DNA from: Campylobacterota bacterium
Lineage (GTDB): Bacteria > Campylobacterota > Campylobacteria > Campylobacterales > Sulfurimonadaceae
NCBI GenBank assembly: GCA_013153755.1
Contig: JAADDU010000045.1
Coordinates: 1-7,521, forward strand
Direction of reading: 5' to 3'
DNA length: 7,521 nt
The notes under the pieces were generated by a model. That model did no database searches, was not told the DNA's origin, and worked only from the letters and a program-made list of their open reading frames with translations. Each line of letters opens with the position of its first letter. Within the stretch, counting starts at the first letter, position 1. Below are positions 1 through 6,716 of the stretch, one piece after another. Made by a program: the position numbers and the translations under genes.

Positions 1-2
1 CT

Positions 3-62
3 GGTTTTATAAAAAGTATAGATATTGTAAATAGTGATGTTTATATAAACTTAGGTTTATAA
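3..62 (+). CDS. 3' end of an unidentified upstream gene (partial)
   Basis: Reading from base 3 gives 19 sense codons and then TAA at 60-62. The two other forward frames stop within the first 34 bases. The residues end in DVYINLGL and have the alternating hydrophobic look of a terminal beta strand. The stop lies 12 bases before the cca ATG on the same strand, as expected for the preceding gene of the same operon. Nineteen residues are too few to name a family, and an open frame of this length could occur by chance, so both its reality and its function remain unproven. Confidence 0.5.
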   Translation, partial: GFIKSIDIVNSDVYINLGL

Positions 63-63
63 G
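58..63 (+). promoter_or_regulatory. possible -10 box just upstream of cca
   Basis: TATAAG at 58-63 is one mismatch from TATAAT and would place a transcription start near 70, about five bases before the cca ATG. I see no Shine-Dalgarno sequence between this box and the ATG. If it is used, cca would have a nearly leaderless transcript. It overlaps the stop codon of the preceding frame. In sequence this A+T-rich such boxes arise often by chance, so this is a weak call. Confidence 0.25.
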
Positions 64-74
64 TCTAGCTTTAT

Positions 75-1313
75 ATGTCTTTTAAACTGCCAAATATCAT
101 CAAAACCATTGCATCTAACTTAGATGCAATGGGTGCTAAGTGTATCGTAGTTGGTGGTAGTGTTCGTGATTTTTACCTAAAAAAAGAGATAAAAGACTAC
201 GACATAGAGGTTTATGGGCTAGATTCTTTAGACTCTTTGCAAAAACTACTTAGTCATTATGGCTCAGTAAATCTTGTGGGCAAAAGTTTTGGTGTTTTAA
301 AGTTTAGATGCAATGGTTTTGAGTATGATTTTTCATTTCCTAGAACAGAGTCTAAAGTAGGGCAGGGACATAAGGGTTTTGATGTAAAAGTTGATGGTAG
401 TATCTCTTTTAGGGAGGCTTCTAAAAGAAGAGACTTTAGCATAAATGCTATGGGGTACGATATACAAGAAGGTAAGTTTCTTGACCCTTATAATGGCATG
501 AGTGACTTAAAAAATAAACTTTTAAAACATATAGACGATAAAACATTTCAAGAAGACCCACTTAGAGTTTATAGAGCTATACAGTTTTGTGCAAGATTTG
601 AATTTAGATGCGATGAAAAAACGCTTTTGTTATGTAAAAAAATGGTGGATGAAGACACCCTTTTAACCTTACCAAAAGAGAGAGTTTTAGAGGAATTAAA
701 AAAGCTTTTTTTCAAGGCATCTAAACCATCTATAGGCTTTGAACTTATGAAAAAGCTTGGTATTTTAAAGCACTTTAGAGAGTTAGATGCAGTGGATAAA
801 GATGCTTGGGCTAGAACTATGCAAAGCTTAGATGCGATGAAACGTATGTTAGTTAAAGAGGATAAAACAAACTTAGTTTATATGCTTAGCATAGTTTGTA
901 GTGAGTTTAAAACCCCAAAAGAGTGCGAGAGTTTTATACTTAGGCTGAGTGATGAAACAAAGCTTTTAAAGAGTGTTTTAAACCTTTTAAAATATGCTTC
1001 GCAAGTTTCAAATAAAGAGCTAGATGATACACAGATAAAAACTTTAGCAACTAAAGTAAAGATTTGTGAACTCATAACTTTTTTAGAGGCAAAAAATATC
1101 ACAAATGAGACACTAAAACAAAAAGCAAAAGCACTAGGTGTTTACACAAAACCATTAGATGCAGTACTTCAAGGAAGAGATTTAATCTCTTTAGGCCTAA
1201 AACCATCGCCAGAATTTAAAAAGATTTTAGATGCAGTGTATGAGTTACAATTAAATGCTAAAATAACCTCAAAACATGAGGCTTTAGAGTACATAGGGAG
1301 TTTAACAAAATGA
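75..1313 (+). CDS. cca: CCA tRNA nucleotidyltransferase
   Basis: This enzyme adds or repairs the 3'-terminal CCA of tRNAs from CTP and ATP in the cytosol. It belongs to the class II nucleotidyltransferase family shared with bacterial poly(A) polymerase. The 412 residues show the nucleotide-binding GGSVRD (27-32), the metal-binding pair in DYDIE (D41, D43), RRDFSINAM (118-126) and EDPLRVYRA (160-168; the EDxxR motif that selects CTP/ATP). A helical neck/body region follows. The C-terminal stretch LQGRDLISLGLKPSPEFK (near 364-381) is typical of CCA-adding enzymes. I see no HD phosphohydrolase motif, unlike E. coli Cca. ATG 75 is chosen because the preceding helix (LPNIIKTIASNLDAMGAKC) is usual before GGxVRD. 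ATG 129 is a shorter alternative. No clear ribosome binding site is visible. The stop overlaps the next start by four bases (ATGA). A poly(A) polymerase role is less likely but cannot be excluded from sequence alone. Confidence 0.93.
   Translation: MSFKLPNIIKTIASNLDAMGAKCIVVGGSVRDFYLKKEIKDYDIEVYGLDSLDSLQKLLSHYGSVNLVGKSFGVLKFRCNGFEYDFSFPRTESKVGQGHKGFDVKVDGSISFREASKRRDFSINAMGYDIQEGKFLDPYNGMSDLKNKLLKHIDDKTFQEDPLRVYRAIQFCARFEFRCDEKTLLLCKKMVDEDTLLTLPKERVLEELKKLFFKASKPSIGFELMKKLGILKHFRELDAVDKDAWARTMQSLDAMKRMLVKEDKTNLVYMLSIVCSEFKTPKECESFILRLSDETKLLKSVLNLLKYASQVSNKELDDTQIKTLATKVKICELITFLEAKNITNETLKQKAKALGVYTKPLDAVLQGRDLISLGLKPSPEFKKILDAVYELQLNAKITSKHEALEYIGSLTK
106..132. repeat. perfect 13-bp inverted repeat inside cca
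   Basis: The left arm CCATTGCATCTAA (106-118) and its exact reverse complement (120-132) are separated by the single base C119. As RNA it would form a 12-bp stem with an ACU loop, starting 31 bases after the A of the cca ATG. As DNA it is a near-continuous 27-bp palindrome. It encodes parts of residues 11-20, before the catalytic core. No T-tract follows, so it is not a standard terminator. A role as operator or translation-damping hairpin is inference. Confidence 0.9.
1295..1300 (+). promoter_or_regulatory. ribosome binding site of the M18 aminopeptidase gene
   Basis: AGGGAG sits nine bases before ATG 1310, inside the last codons of cca. This supports the ATG that overlaps the cca stop (ATGA) and suggests translational coupling between the two genes. 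Confidence 0.65.
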
Positions 1314-2572
1314 ACAAAGAAGATTTTAACGAAGGGCTTTTAGGATTTTTAGATGCATCTCCTACACCTTTTCATGCTACACAAAACATGGCATCCATGT
1401 TTGCAAATGCTGGATTTATAGAGCTTAATGAAGTAGATAGCTGGGATTTAAAAGAGGGTAGTAGTTACTTTGTGAGACGAAATGACTCTGCCATCATAGC
1501 TTTTACTTACCCAAAAACTTCTAAAAACTATGTGATGATGGGAACACATACAGACTCTCCAAACTTAAAACTAAAACCTAATCCTGTTATAAAAGAGCAT
1601 GGTGTTGTAAAGTTTGGAGTTGAGAGTTATGGTGGGCTTTTGCTTACTCCTTGGTTTGATAGAGAGTTGTCTTTGGCTGGTCGTATCTCATACATGGATG
1701 CAAAAGACAATCTAAAAGACACTCTTGTAGATGCACAAAAATCTTTAGCTATCATCCCATCTTTAGCTATACATTTAGATGACAAAGCAAATAAAGACAA
1801 AACTATAAATAAACAAACAGACCTATGCCCAATCCTTACAACAAATGAAGACTTTGAGTTTGAAGAGTTTTTAAGATGGCAACTATCTAAAGCTGGTGTA
1901 TTAGATGCAAAAGAAGTTTATGCGTCTGAACTTAGTTTTTATGACACTCAAAAAGCATCTTTTGTGGGGCTCCATGATGATTTTATAGCTAGTGCAAGGA
2001 TTGACAATCTGCTTAGTTGTTATGTAGGTATGCTTAGTATTTGCTCCATAGATAGCTCAAAACCTATGCTTTTTGTAGCAAATGATAATGAAGAGGTGGG
2101 AAGTGAGAGTGTTAGTGGAGCAAGTGGAAGCTTTTTAGAAGACACACTAAAGAGAGTTTTTAACACACATGAAGAGTATGTACAGATGAGTAGAAGCTCC
2201 ATCATGGTAAGTATGGACAATGCTCATGCCATCCATCCAAACTACCCCTCAAAACATGATGCAAACCATACCCCATATATAAACAAAGGTGTAGTTATAA
2301 AGATAAATGCAAACCAAAGATATGCATCTAATTCTAAAACCATCTCAAAGTTTATGAGTATCGCATCTAAAGCAAATAAACCAGTACAAAGTTTTGTAAC
2401 TCGTAGCGATATGGGGTGTGGCTCAACCATAGGTCCCATAACAGCTACAAGGATAGGGATAGATACTATAGACATAGGTCTTCCAACTCTTGCTATGCAC
2501 TCTATACGCGAACTTTGTGGTAGTGATGATGCACACTCTTTATATAAAATTATGGTGGAGTTTAAAAACTGA
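1310..2572 (+). CDS. apeB: M18 family aminopeptidase
   Basis: This is a cytosolic metalloaminopeptidase of family M18, whose members remove N-terminal residues (often acidic) from peptides and form large tetrahedral complexes with two metals per active site. The 420 residues match the usual family length. All expected ligands and catalytic residues are visible: H80 and D82 in GTHTDSPNLKLKP, D232 in SARIDNL, E261/E262 in NDNEEVGS, D303 in SMDNAHA, and H397 in LAMHSIRE. The N-terminal LDASPTPFHA (14-23) is also a family signature. No signal peptide or membrane segment is seen. The start overlaps the cca stop by four bases, and the TGA stop shares one base with the flgS ATG. The family assignment is firm. 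The substrate range and the gene name (apeB, the common label for bacterial members) are by family analogy only. Confidence 0.93.
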   Translation: MNKEDFNEGLLGFLDASPTPFHATQNMASMFANAGFIELNEVDSWDLKEGSSYFVRRNDSAIIAFTYPKTSKNYVMMGTHTDSPNLKLKPNPVIKEHGVVKFGVESYGGLLLTPWFDRELSLAGRISYMDAKDNLKDTLVDAQKSLAIIPSLAIHLDDKANKDKTINKQTDLCPILTTNEDFEFEEFLRWQLSKAGVLDAKEVYASELSFYDTQKASFVGLHDDFIASARIDNLLSCYVGMLSICSIDSSKPMLFVANDNEEVGSESVSGASGSFLEDTLKRVFNTHEEYVQMSRSSIMVSMDNAHAIHPNYPSKHDANHTPYINKGVVIKINANQRYASNSKTISKFMSIASKANKPVQSFVTRSDMGCGSTIGPITATRIGIDTIDIGLPTLAMHSIRELCGSDDAHSLYKIMVEFKN

Positions 2573-3555
2573 TGTCAAGTGTAACACCAGAGGAGCTAAA
2601 CTTACTCATAGAGCAAACCTATAAGGTTGAAAATGAGTTTAACGAACTAAAAGCTTCTTATGCTCACTTGCAAGATACAGTTGAAAAAGTAGTAGAGTTT
2701 TTACCAAATGCCATTTGGATAGTAAATAGTGATAACACCATCTTTTTACAAAACTCAAAAGCTAGAGATTTAAGTGAGTTACTTAAACTTTTAAAATATA
2801 AAGATGATGATTATGAGCTTACTTTTGACTCTCGCTCATACATCGTAAAAAGCTCCACTTATAAAGATAAAATCATGTTAAGTGCTACTGATATAACTGA
2901 ACAAAAACGAAAAGAAAACTTAGCTACTATGGGGCAAATGGCAGCGCATCTATCACATGAGATACGAAACCCCATAGGTGCTATATCTTTGATGAGTTCA
3001 ACTTTAAAAAAGAGAGTTATCCCTGAAAATATCCCTATAGTTGAAGAGATACAAAAGTCTGTTTACCGTATAGAGAGAATCATAAAAGCAACACTCATGT
3101 TTAGTAAGGGTGTTGAGATAAAAAAAAGTAAGTTTATGTGGAGTGAGTTAAAAAACTCTATAGATATGTCTATAGGTTATTATGGTTACTCAAAAGAGAT
3201 AAATTTTATTTTTCCTAAGGATGATTTTGAGTTAGATGCAGATAAAGATCTTTTAGAGATGCTTTTTTCTAACTTCATAGCAAACGCTATAGATGCCATA
3301 GAGCTTAGTGATGAAGAAGATGGAACTATAGAAGTAGAGTATAAATATGATGAGAACTATCATACTTTTTATATCTATGATAGTGGTATAGAGATAGAAG
3401 ATAAAGATGAACTTTTTGAAGCCTTTAAAAGTACAAAAGTAAAAGGAAATGGCTTAGGTTTAGTCTTGAGTAGGCAGATAGCTCAAGCTCATGGTGGATC
3501 GGTAAACTTACTAGATACACTAAAAAAATGTTTTGAGATAAAGATAAGGATTTGA
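2572..3555 (+). CDS. flgS: soluble sensor histidine kinase FlgS (flagellar sigma-54 regulon)
   Basis: FlgS phosphorylates the response regulator FlgR, which with sigma-54 turns on rod, hook and other middle flagellar genes. In Campylobacter it responds to assembly of the flagellar export apparatus. The 327 residues have no membrane segment. An N-terminal coiled-coil-like helix (about 8-42) is followed by a small PAS-like region (LPNAIWIVNSDNTIFLQNS, 44-62, to about 105). Then come the H-box HLSHEIRNPIG with phospho-acceptor H129, the N-box NFIANAIDAI (234-243), the G1 motif around D270 (YDSGIEI) and G2 GNGLGL (292-297). The phrases ATMGQMAAHLSHEIRNPIG and RIERIIKATLMFSKG closely recall Campylobacter and Helicobacter FlgS. 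This rests on memory, not on an alignment. GGAG at 2557-2560 is a weak ribosome site; the ATG overlaps the previous stop by one base. An A8 run (3120-3127) and an A7 run (3522-3528) lie in the frame. flgR is not in the window. Confidence 0.86.
   Translation: MSSVTPEELNLLIEQTYKVENEFNELKASYAHLQDTVEKVVEFLPNAIWIVNSDNTIFLQNSKARDLSELLKLLKYKDDDYELTFDSRSYIVKSSTYKDKIMLSATDITEQKRKENLATMGQMAAHLSHEIRNPIGAISLMSSTLKKRVIPENIPIVEEIQKSVYRIERIIKATLMFSKGVEIKKSKFMWSELKNSIDMSIGYYGYSKEINFIFPKDDFELDADKDLLEMLFSNFIANAIDAIELSDEEDGTIEVEYKYDENYHTFYIYDSGIEIEDKDELFEAFKSTKVKGNGLGLVLSRQIAQAHGGSVNLLDTLKKCFEIKIRI
3545..3550 (+). promoter_or_regulatory. ribosome binding site that decides the DUF2249-like start
   Basis: TAAGGA ends one base before the first possible TTG (3552) and seven bases before the second in-frame TTG (3558). 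Normal spacing favours TTG 3558. No in-frame ATG occurs until residue 41 of the longer reading, which is inside the conserved motif. Confidence 0.6.
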
Positions 3556-3557
3556 TT

Positions 3558-3857
3558 TTGGATAAAAGATTGATAGAAGTACCAGCTACAACACTTGATT
3601 TTTACACATACGAAGAAGATGGTTTAGTATTTTATGAATTTGATGCTACAGAGTGTGACCCACCAGAACCTATGGTAAATACTATGAGAGGTTTAGGACT
3701 TTTAAAAAACTATAATGAAAGGCTAGTTGGCATCTATTTCCATGAGCCTTTTCCTTTATATGAGAGGATACCTATAAGTTTTGAACATGAAGCTATAGAG
3801 ATGGAAAATGGAGATTTTAAAGTTATATTTAAAAAGTCTAAAGATTTTTTAGACTAA
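3558..3857 (+). CDS. DUF2249-like small protein (TusA/SirA-related fold)
   Basis: A small acidic cytosolic protein of 99 residues from TTG 3558, or 101 from TTG 3552 (numbering below is for the longer form). The pattern FDATECDPPEPM (30-41), then a helix, then HEPFPLYERI (64-73) and a closing strand FKVIFKKS fits the DUF2249 domain. That domain shows an LD-x-PPEP motif and a later EPxPL motif and is related to TusA/SirA-like sulfur-carrier folds. TusA has the CPxP cysteine at the position where this protein has P37. The only cysteine, C35, lies two residues earlier, so sulfur transfer by the TusA mechanism is doubtful. No biochemical function is established for the domain. It overlaps or abuts the flgS stop, so it is probably cotranscribed with the kinase. 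The family call comes from motif memory and would need a profile search. Confidence 0.72.
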   Translation: MDKRLIEVPATTLDFYTYEEDGLVFYEFDATECDPPEPMVNTMRGLGLLKNYNERLVGIYFHEPFPLYERIPISFEHEAIEMENGDFKVIFKKSKDFLD

Positions 3858-3870
3858 GAGAGATGCTATT

Positions 3871-3966
3871 ATGACTTTTTGTGATTTTAATATTTTAGAT
3901 ATAGATGAAAAGAAAATCTCTTTAGATGAGTATAATGATTTTACTTCATTAAGAACTAAAGAGTAA
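3871..3966 (+). CDS. possible 31-residue ORF with an EF-hand-like stretch
   Basis: ATG 3871 opens a 31-codon frame ending in TAA at 3964-3966. A purine-rich GAGAG (3857-3861) lies nine bases upstream. It follows the DUF2249-like gene by 13 bases on the same strand. The residues LDIDEKKISLDEYNDF resemble a calcium-binding EF-hand loop (DxDxxxxISLDEY) with one residue missing, which would probably weaken or abolish calcium binding. The codon choices look like those of the neighbours. It may be a real microprotein, the remnant of a longer gene, or a chance frame. No function can be assigned. Confidence 0.35.
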   Translation: MTFCDFNILDIDEKKISLDEYNDFTSLRTKE

Positions 3967-4056
3967 TAAAAAGATATATACCTATAACAAAACTTCTTAA
4001 AATCACTAAAGATATACAAGAGGTATTGTAACTAGAGGCATATTATCTAAGTATTT

Positions 4057-5358
4057 TTATTTACCAAAAAATTTATAATAAAAATCTTTTATATTTCTAA
4101 TCTTTGTTCTACTGATAGCTAAAGAGCCTTTTGGTGTTGTTCCACTTGTTAGTGTTGTTCCAGCAGCTACCATCACATCATCTTCTATAGTTACAGGTGC
4201 AACAAGTTGACAATCACTTCCGACAAATACATTTTTACCTATGATAGTTTTATACTTTTTAATCCCATCATAATTACAAGTGATAACACCAGCACCGATA
4301 TTTGTACCCTCATTAACTTCTGCATCGCCTATGTAGCTTAGATGCCCAGCTTTTACACCTTTTAGAGTACTTTTTTTAGTCTCTACAAAATTACCTATGT
4401 GTGTGTCTGTTATGTGAGATAGTGGGCGAAGGTGTGCCATCGGTCCTGCATCTGAATTTATCATAACACTATCTTCAACTACACTATGTGCTTTTATATG
4501 TGAGCTTATTATCTTAGAGTTACCCGTTATGCGAACACCATTTTCTAAGATACATTCGCCCTCAAACTCTACACCTTCTTCTATATAAATCGTAGAAGGT
4601 AGTTGCATAATCACACCAGCATTCATCCACTTTATTTTGATTCTGTCTTGCATGATTACCTCTGCATCTGCGAGGTCTTTTTTAGAGTTTATCCCTTTAA
4701 AATGCTCTTCATCTACTAAAAGAGGAGATATAAGAAGTCCATCTTTTTTAGCCATAGCTATAACATCAGTTAAGTAGTACTCTTCTTGAGCATTATCATT
4801 ACTTAAAAGTGGAATATACTTATCTACTACACTTTTTGAAAAAGCATATATACCAGCATTTACAGTAGTTGTCTTTAACTCATCTTCTGAAGCATCTTTT
4901 TGCTCTACTATATACTGAACTTGGGAATCTTCTATGATAACACGCCCATAACCACTAGGGTCTTTTAAGTCAAATATAGACATGATAACATCTGCCTCAG
5001 TATCTAAAAATCCTTTTAGTGCATCTGCATTTATGAGTGGCATATCTCCGTTTAAAACAAGTACTTTCTCATTTTTTGGTTTAATATTTTTCATAGCTCC
5101 ACCAGTTCCTGGGAAGTTATCTGCATCTTGAACTACAAAGTTTATGTTATTAAACAAAGAACCAACTTGTTCTATAACTGCCTCTTTTTGATGAGCTACA
5201 ACAACAGTTATATCATCTGAAATCTCTAAAGATGCCTTAATGATATGATATAACATGGGTTTTCCACTTATGCTATGAAGAACTTTTGCTTTTGGCGACT
5301 TCATACGAGAGCCTTTACCAGCTGCAAGTATAACTATGCTTATTTTATTTTTTTCCAT
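4057..5358 (-). CDS. glmU: bifunctional N-acetylglucosamine-1-phosphate uridyltransferase / glucosamine-1-phosphate acetyltransferase
   Basis: GlmU makes UDP-GlcNAc, the precursor of peptidoglycan and lipopolysaccharide, by acetylating glucosamine-1-phosphate and then joining it to UTP. The 433 residues from ATG 5358 match the usual length. The uridyltransferase half shows LAAGKGSRM (11-19), GTGGA (84-88), NGDMPL with metal ligand D105, VNAGIY (N167) and YLTD (195-198). The acetyltransferase half is a left-handed beta helix with HLRP (309-312), catalytic H339 in [22 protein letters not shown] and [15 protein letters not shown] replaces the more common GTGHA, which I recall as usual in this bacterial class. 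The longest frame starts at 5382 and adds eight residues overlapping the hisS stop. I prefer ATG 5358 because AGAGG lies five bases upstream and the protein then begins [16 protein letters not shown]. It is the second gene of a hisS-glmU operon. Confidence 0.95.
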   Translation of the reverse strand: MEKNKISIVILAAGKGSRMKSPKAKVLHSISGKPMLYHIIKASLEISDDITVVVAHQKEAVIEQVGSLFNNINFVVQDADNFPGTGGAMKNIKPKNEKVLVLNGDMPLINADALKGFLDTEADVIMSIFDLKDPSGYGRVIIEDSQVQYIVEQKDASEDELKTTTVNAGIYAFSKSVVDKYIPLLSNDNAQEEYYLTDVIAMAKKDGLLISPLLVDEEHFKGINSKKDLADAEVIMQDRIKIKWMNAGVIMQLPSTIYIEEGVEFEGECILENGVRITGNSKIISSHIKAHSVVEDSVMINSDAGPMAHLRPLSHITDTHIGNFVETKKSTLKGVKAGHLSYIGDAEVNEGTNIGAGVITCNYDGIKKYKTIIGKNVFVGSDCQLVAPVTIEDDVMVAAGTTLTSGTTPKGSLAISRTKIRNIKDFYYKFFGK

Positions 5359-5363
5359 TTTAA

Positions 5364-5368
5364 CCTCT
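5364..5368 (-). promoter_or_regulatory. ribosome binding site of glmU
   Basis: On the minus strand this reads AGAGG, five bases before ATG 5358. It lies in the 13-base gap after the hisS stop. The upstream in-frame ATG at 5382 has no comparable site, so this decides the start. Confidence 0.7.
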
Positions 5369-5371
5369 TTT

Positions 5372-6583
5372 TTAAAAATCATCTATGTTGATAGTAATTT
5401 CACTCTTATCAGATAAATTTTTTACTATCATTTTGTTTGTTTGAATCTCATTACTACCTATGATACAAAAGTATTTTGCATCGACTTTATCTGCACCTTT
5501 TAGGTGGTTTTTAAAGTTTTTAGCTTTATATTCTATGCTTACTTTGTCTGTTTTTCTTTTTTTATGCGCTAGTTTTACCACTATATCAACAGCCTCTGCA
5601 TCTAAAGCACCTATATAGTAACCATCTTTTTCTTTCTCAGGCATAACTATAAGCTCCATAAGTCTCTCTATTCCCATAGCAAAACCAACAGCAGGAGTAG
5701 CTCGTCCATCTAAAAATTCTACAAGTCTGTCATATCTTCCACCACCAGCTATAGCACTTTGACTTCCTATGTTATCACTTACAAATTCAAATGCAGTTTT
5801 AGAGTAGTAGTCAAGTCCACGAACTAAGTTTGTGTCTATCTCATACTTGATGTTATTTGTATCTAATATATTTTTTAGTTTTGAAAAATCACTCTCACAC
5901 CCATCACACAAAGAGTTTAGAAGTTTTGGAGCTTTTTCATAAAGAGATTGGCATTTTTCATTTTTACAATCAAGCACACGGATAGGATTTGTCTCTTTTC
6001 TACGCTTACAATCTTCACAAATCTCATCTTCTACAGACTCTATAAAAGTCACAAGAGAATCACGGTACTGAGGCATACAATTTTGATCTCCCAAAGAGTT
6101 AAGCTGAAGTCTATAACCTATACCACAACGCTTAAGAATGTCACTTGTCATCATAATCATAGTAGCATCTTCATAAACGCTATCAACACCAAAACTCTCC
6201 ACACCAAACTGGTGAAACTGTCTTAGACGACCCTTTTGTGGGCGTTCATAACGAAACATAGAACCATGATAAAAAAATCTATGTACACCACCAGCTTTAT
6301 CTAGCTTTTTTTGGATAAATGCACGAACAACTCCAGCAGTTCCCTCAGGGCGAAGACAAACATCATTTTCACCTTTGTCTATAAACTGATACATCTCTTT
6401 ACCAACGATGTCACTAGACTCGCCAACACTTCGTTTAAAAAGAGCAGTTTCTTCTAAAAGAGGAGTTTCAATAAAGTGAAAACCATACTTTTGAGCTACA
6501 TCTGTAGCAACATCTATAAAGTATGTAAAACGCTCATAATCATCACTTAAAATATCATTCATACCTCGCAGAGATTTAACCAT
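5372..6583 (-). CDS. hisS: histidyl-tRNA synthetase
   Basis: This class II aminoacyl-tRNA synthetase charges tRNA-His in the cytosol. The 403 residues contain motif 1 around [16 protein letters not shown] (40-55), LRPEGT (77-82), motif 2 [18 protein letters not shown] (110-127), the histidine-binding RGLDYY (255-260), and motif 3 GFAMGIERL (300-308). A C-terminal anticodon-binding domain follows from about 320. The insertion domain carries six cysteines: CEDC (189-192), C206, C211 and CDGC (226-229). Their pairing suggests a zinc site, but that is inference. AAAGGA five bases before ATG 6583 supports the start. The TAA stop is followed 13 bases later by the preferred glmU start. HisZ, the catalytic paralogue used in histidine synthesis, is unlikely because motif 2 and the anticodon-binding domain are intact. 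Confidence 0.96.
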   Translation of the reverse strand: MVKSLRGMNDILSDDYERFTYFIDVATDVAQKYGFHFIETPLLEETALFKRSVGESSDIVGKEMYQFIDKGENDVCLRPEGTAGVVRAFIQKKLDKAGGVHRFFYHGSMFRYERPQKGRLRQFHQFGVESFGVDSVYEDATMIMMTSDILKRCGIGYRLQLNSLGDQNCMPQYRDSLVTFIESVEDEICEDCKRRKETNPIRVLDCKNEKCQSLYEKAPKLLNSLCDGCESDFSKLKNILDTNNIKYEIDTNLVRGLDYYSKTAFEFVSDNIGSQSAIAGGGRYDRLVEFLDGRATPAVGFAMGIERLMELIVMPEKEKDGYYIGALDAEAVDIVVKLAHKKRKTDKVSIEYKAKNFKNHLKGADKVDAKYFCIIGSNEIQTNKMIVKNLSDKSEITINIDDF

Positions 6584-6587
6584 TTGT

Positions 6588-6594
6588 GTCCTTT
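6588..6594 (-). promoter_or_regulatory. ribosome binding site of hisS
   Basis: The minus strand reads AAAGGAC here; its AAAGGA core lies five bases before ATG 6583. It is the best Shine-Dalgarno match in the window and fixes the hisS start. Confidence 0.75.
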
Positions 6595-6620
6595 AAATAT
6601 ATTAGAAATTTATTGATGTA

Positions 6621-6629
6621 AGGATACCA
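6621..6629 (-). promoter_or_regulatory. candidate extended -10 element for hisS-glmU
   Basis: The minus strand reads TGGTATCCT, an extended -10 form (TGn followed by TATCCT). It would start transcription near 6614 and leave a leader of about 30 bases that contains the AAAGGAC ribosome site. There is no recognisable -35 at the usual distance, which is common in this bacterial class. TATATT at 6596-6601 is an alternative but would start within or next to the ribosome site. Confidence 0.35.
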
Positions 6630-6641
6630 TTTTTTAGCTTT

Positions 6642-6665
6642 TTTTAAGATGATGTAATCTTAAAA
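6642..6665. repeat. inverted repeat in the hisS / 73-residue-gene divergent region
   Basis: TTTTAAGAT (6642-6650) and its exact reverse complement ATCTTAAAA (6657-6665) flank the six bases GATGTA. The dyad sits between the candidate hisS -10 element and the TATAAT box of the rightward genes. It is therefore positioned like an operator that could act on either side. It is too A+T-rich to be a typical terminator. The binding protein, if any, is unknown. Confidence 0.6.
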
Positions 6666-6704
6666 TTTGATTTAAATTATCACTTCCCTTTTAATATATA
6701 AAGC

Positions 6705-6710
6705 TATAAT
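6705..6710 (+). promoter_or_regulatory. -10 promoter box of the 73-residue gene and helicase
   Basis: A perfect TATAAT ends six bases before ATG 6717. The usual distance from -10 to the start site puts the first transcribed base at or within a base or two of the A of the start codon. There is no good -35. A+T-rich sequence (AATTTGATTTAAATTAT and TTTTAATATATAAAG) precedes it, as is common for sigma-70 promoters in Campylobacterota. Confidence 0.6.
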
Positions 6711-6716
6711 GTCATT

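Noticed and set aside
257..442. Minus-strand open frame inside cca (also 878-1102, and 2020-2220 and 2242-2475 inside the aminopeptidase gene)
   Set aside because: All four are antisense to genes with complete family motifs; none has a domain or a convincing start.
698..711. 14-base palindrome A6-GC-T6 in cca
   Set aside because: It encodes Lys-Lys-Leu-Phe-Phe with the preferred codons, and such A/T runs around HindIII-like cores are expected in A+T-rich coding DNA.
3967..4056. Possible bidirectional terminator between the convergent flgS and glmU ends
   Set aside because: I looked for stem-loops on both strands and found only 4-5 bp, A+T-rich matches without a strong stem next to a T-tract. 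There is an imperfect direct repeat (AGAGGTAT / AGAGGCAT), but it is too short to call.
5382..5382. ATG at 5382 as the true glmU start, giving overlap with hisS
   Set aside because: There is no ribosome site at a suitable distance, and AGAGG supports ATG 5358, which gives a typical GlmU N terminus.
5948..6226. 92-residue open frame on the + strand opposite hisS
   Set aside because: It lies wholly within the intact hisS gene on the other strand and its residues look like an antisense shadow (rich in T, I, H, K with no recognisable domain).
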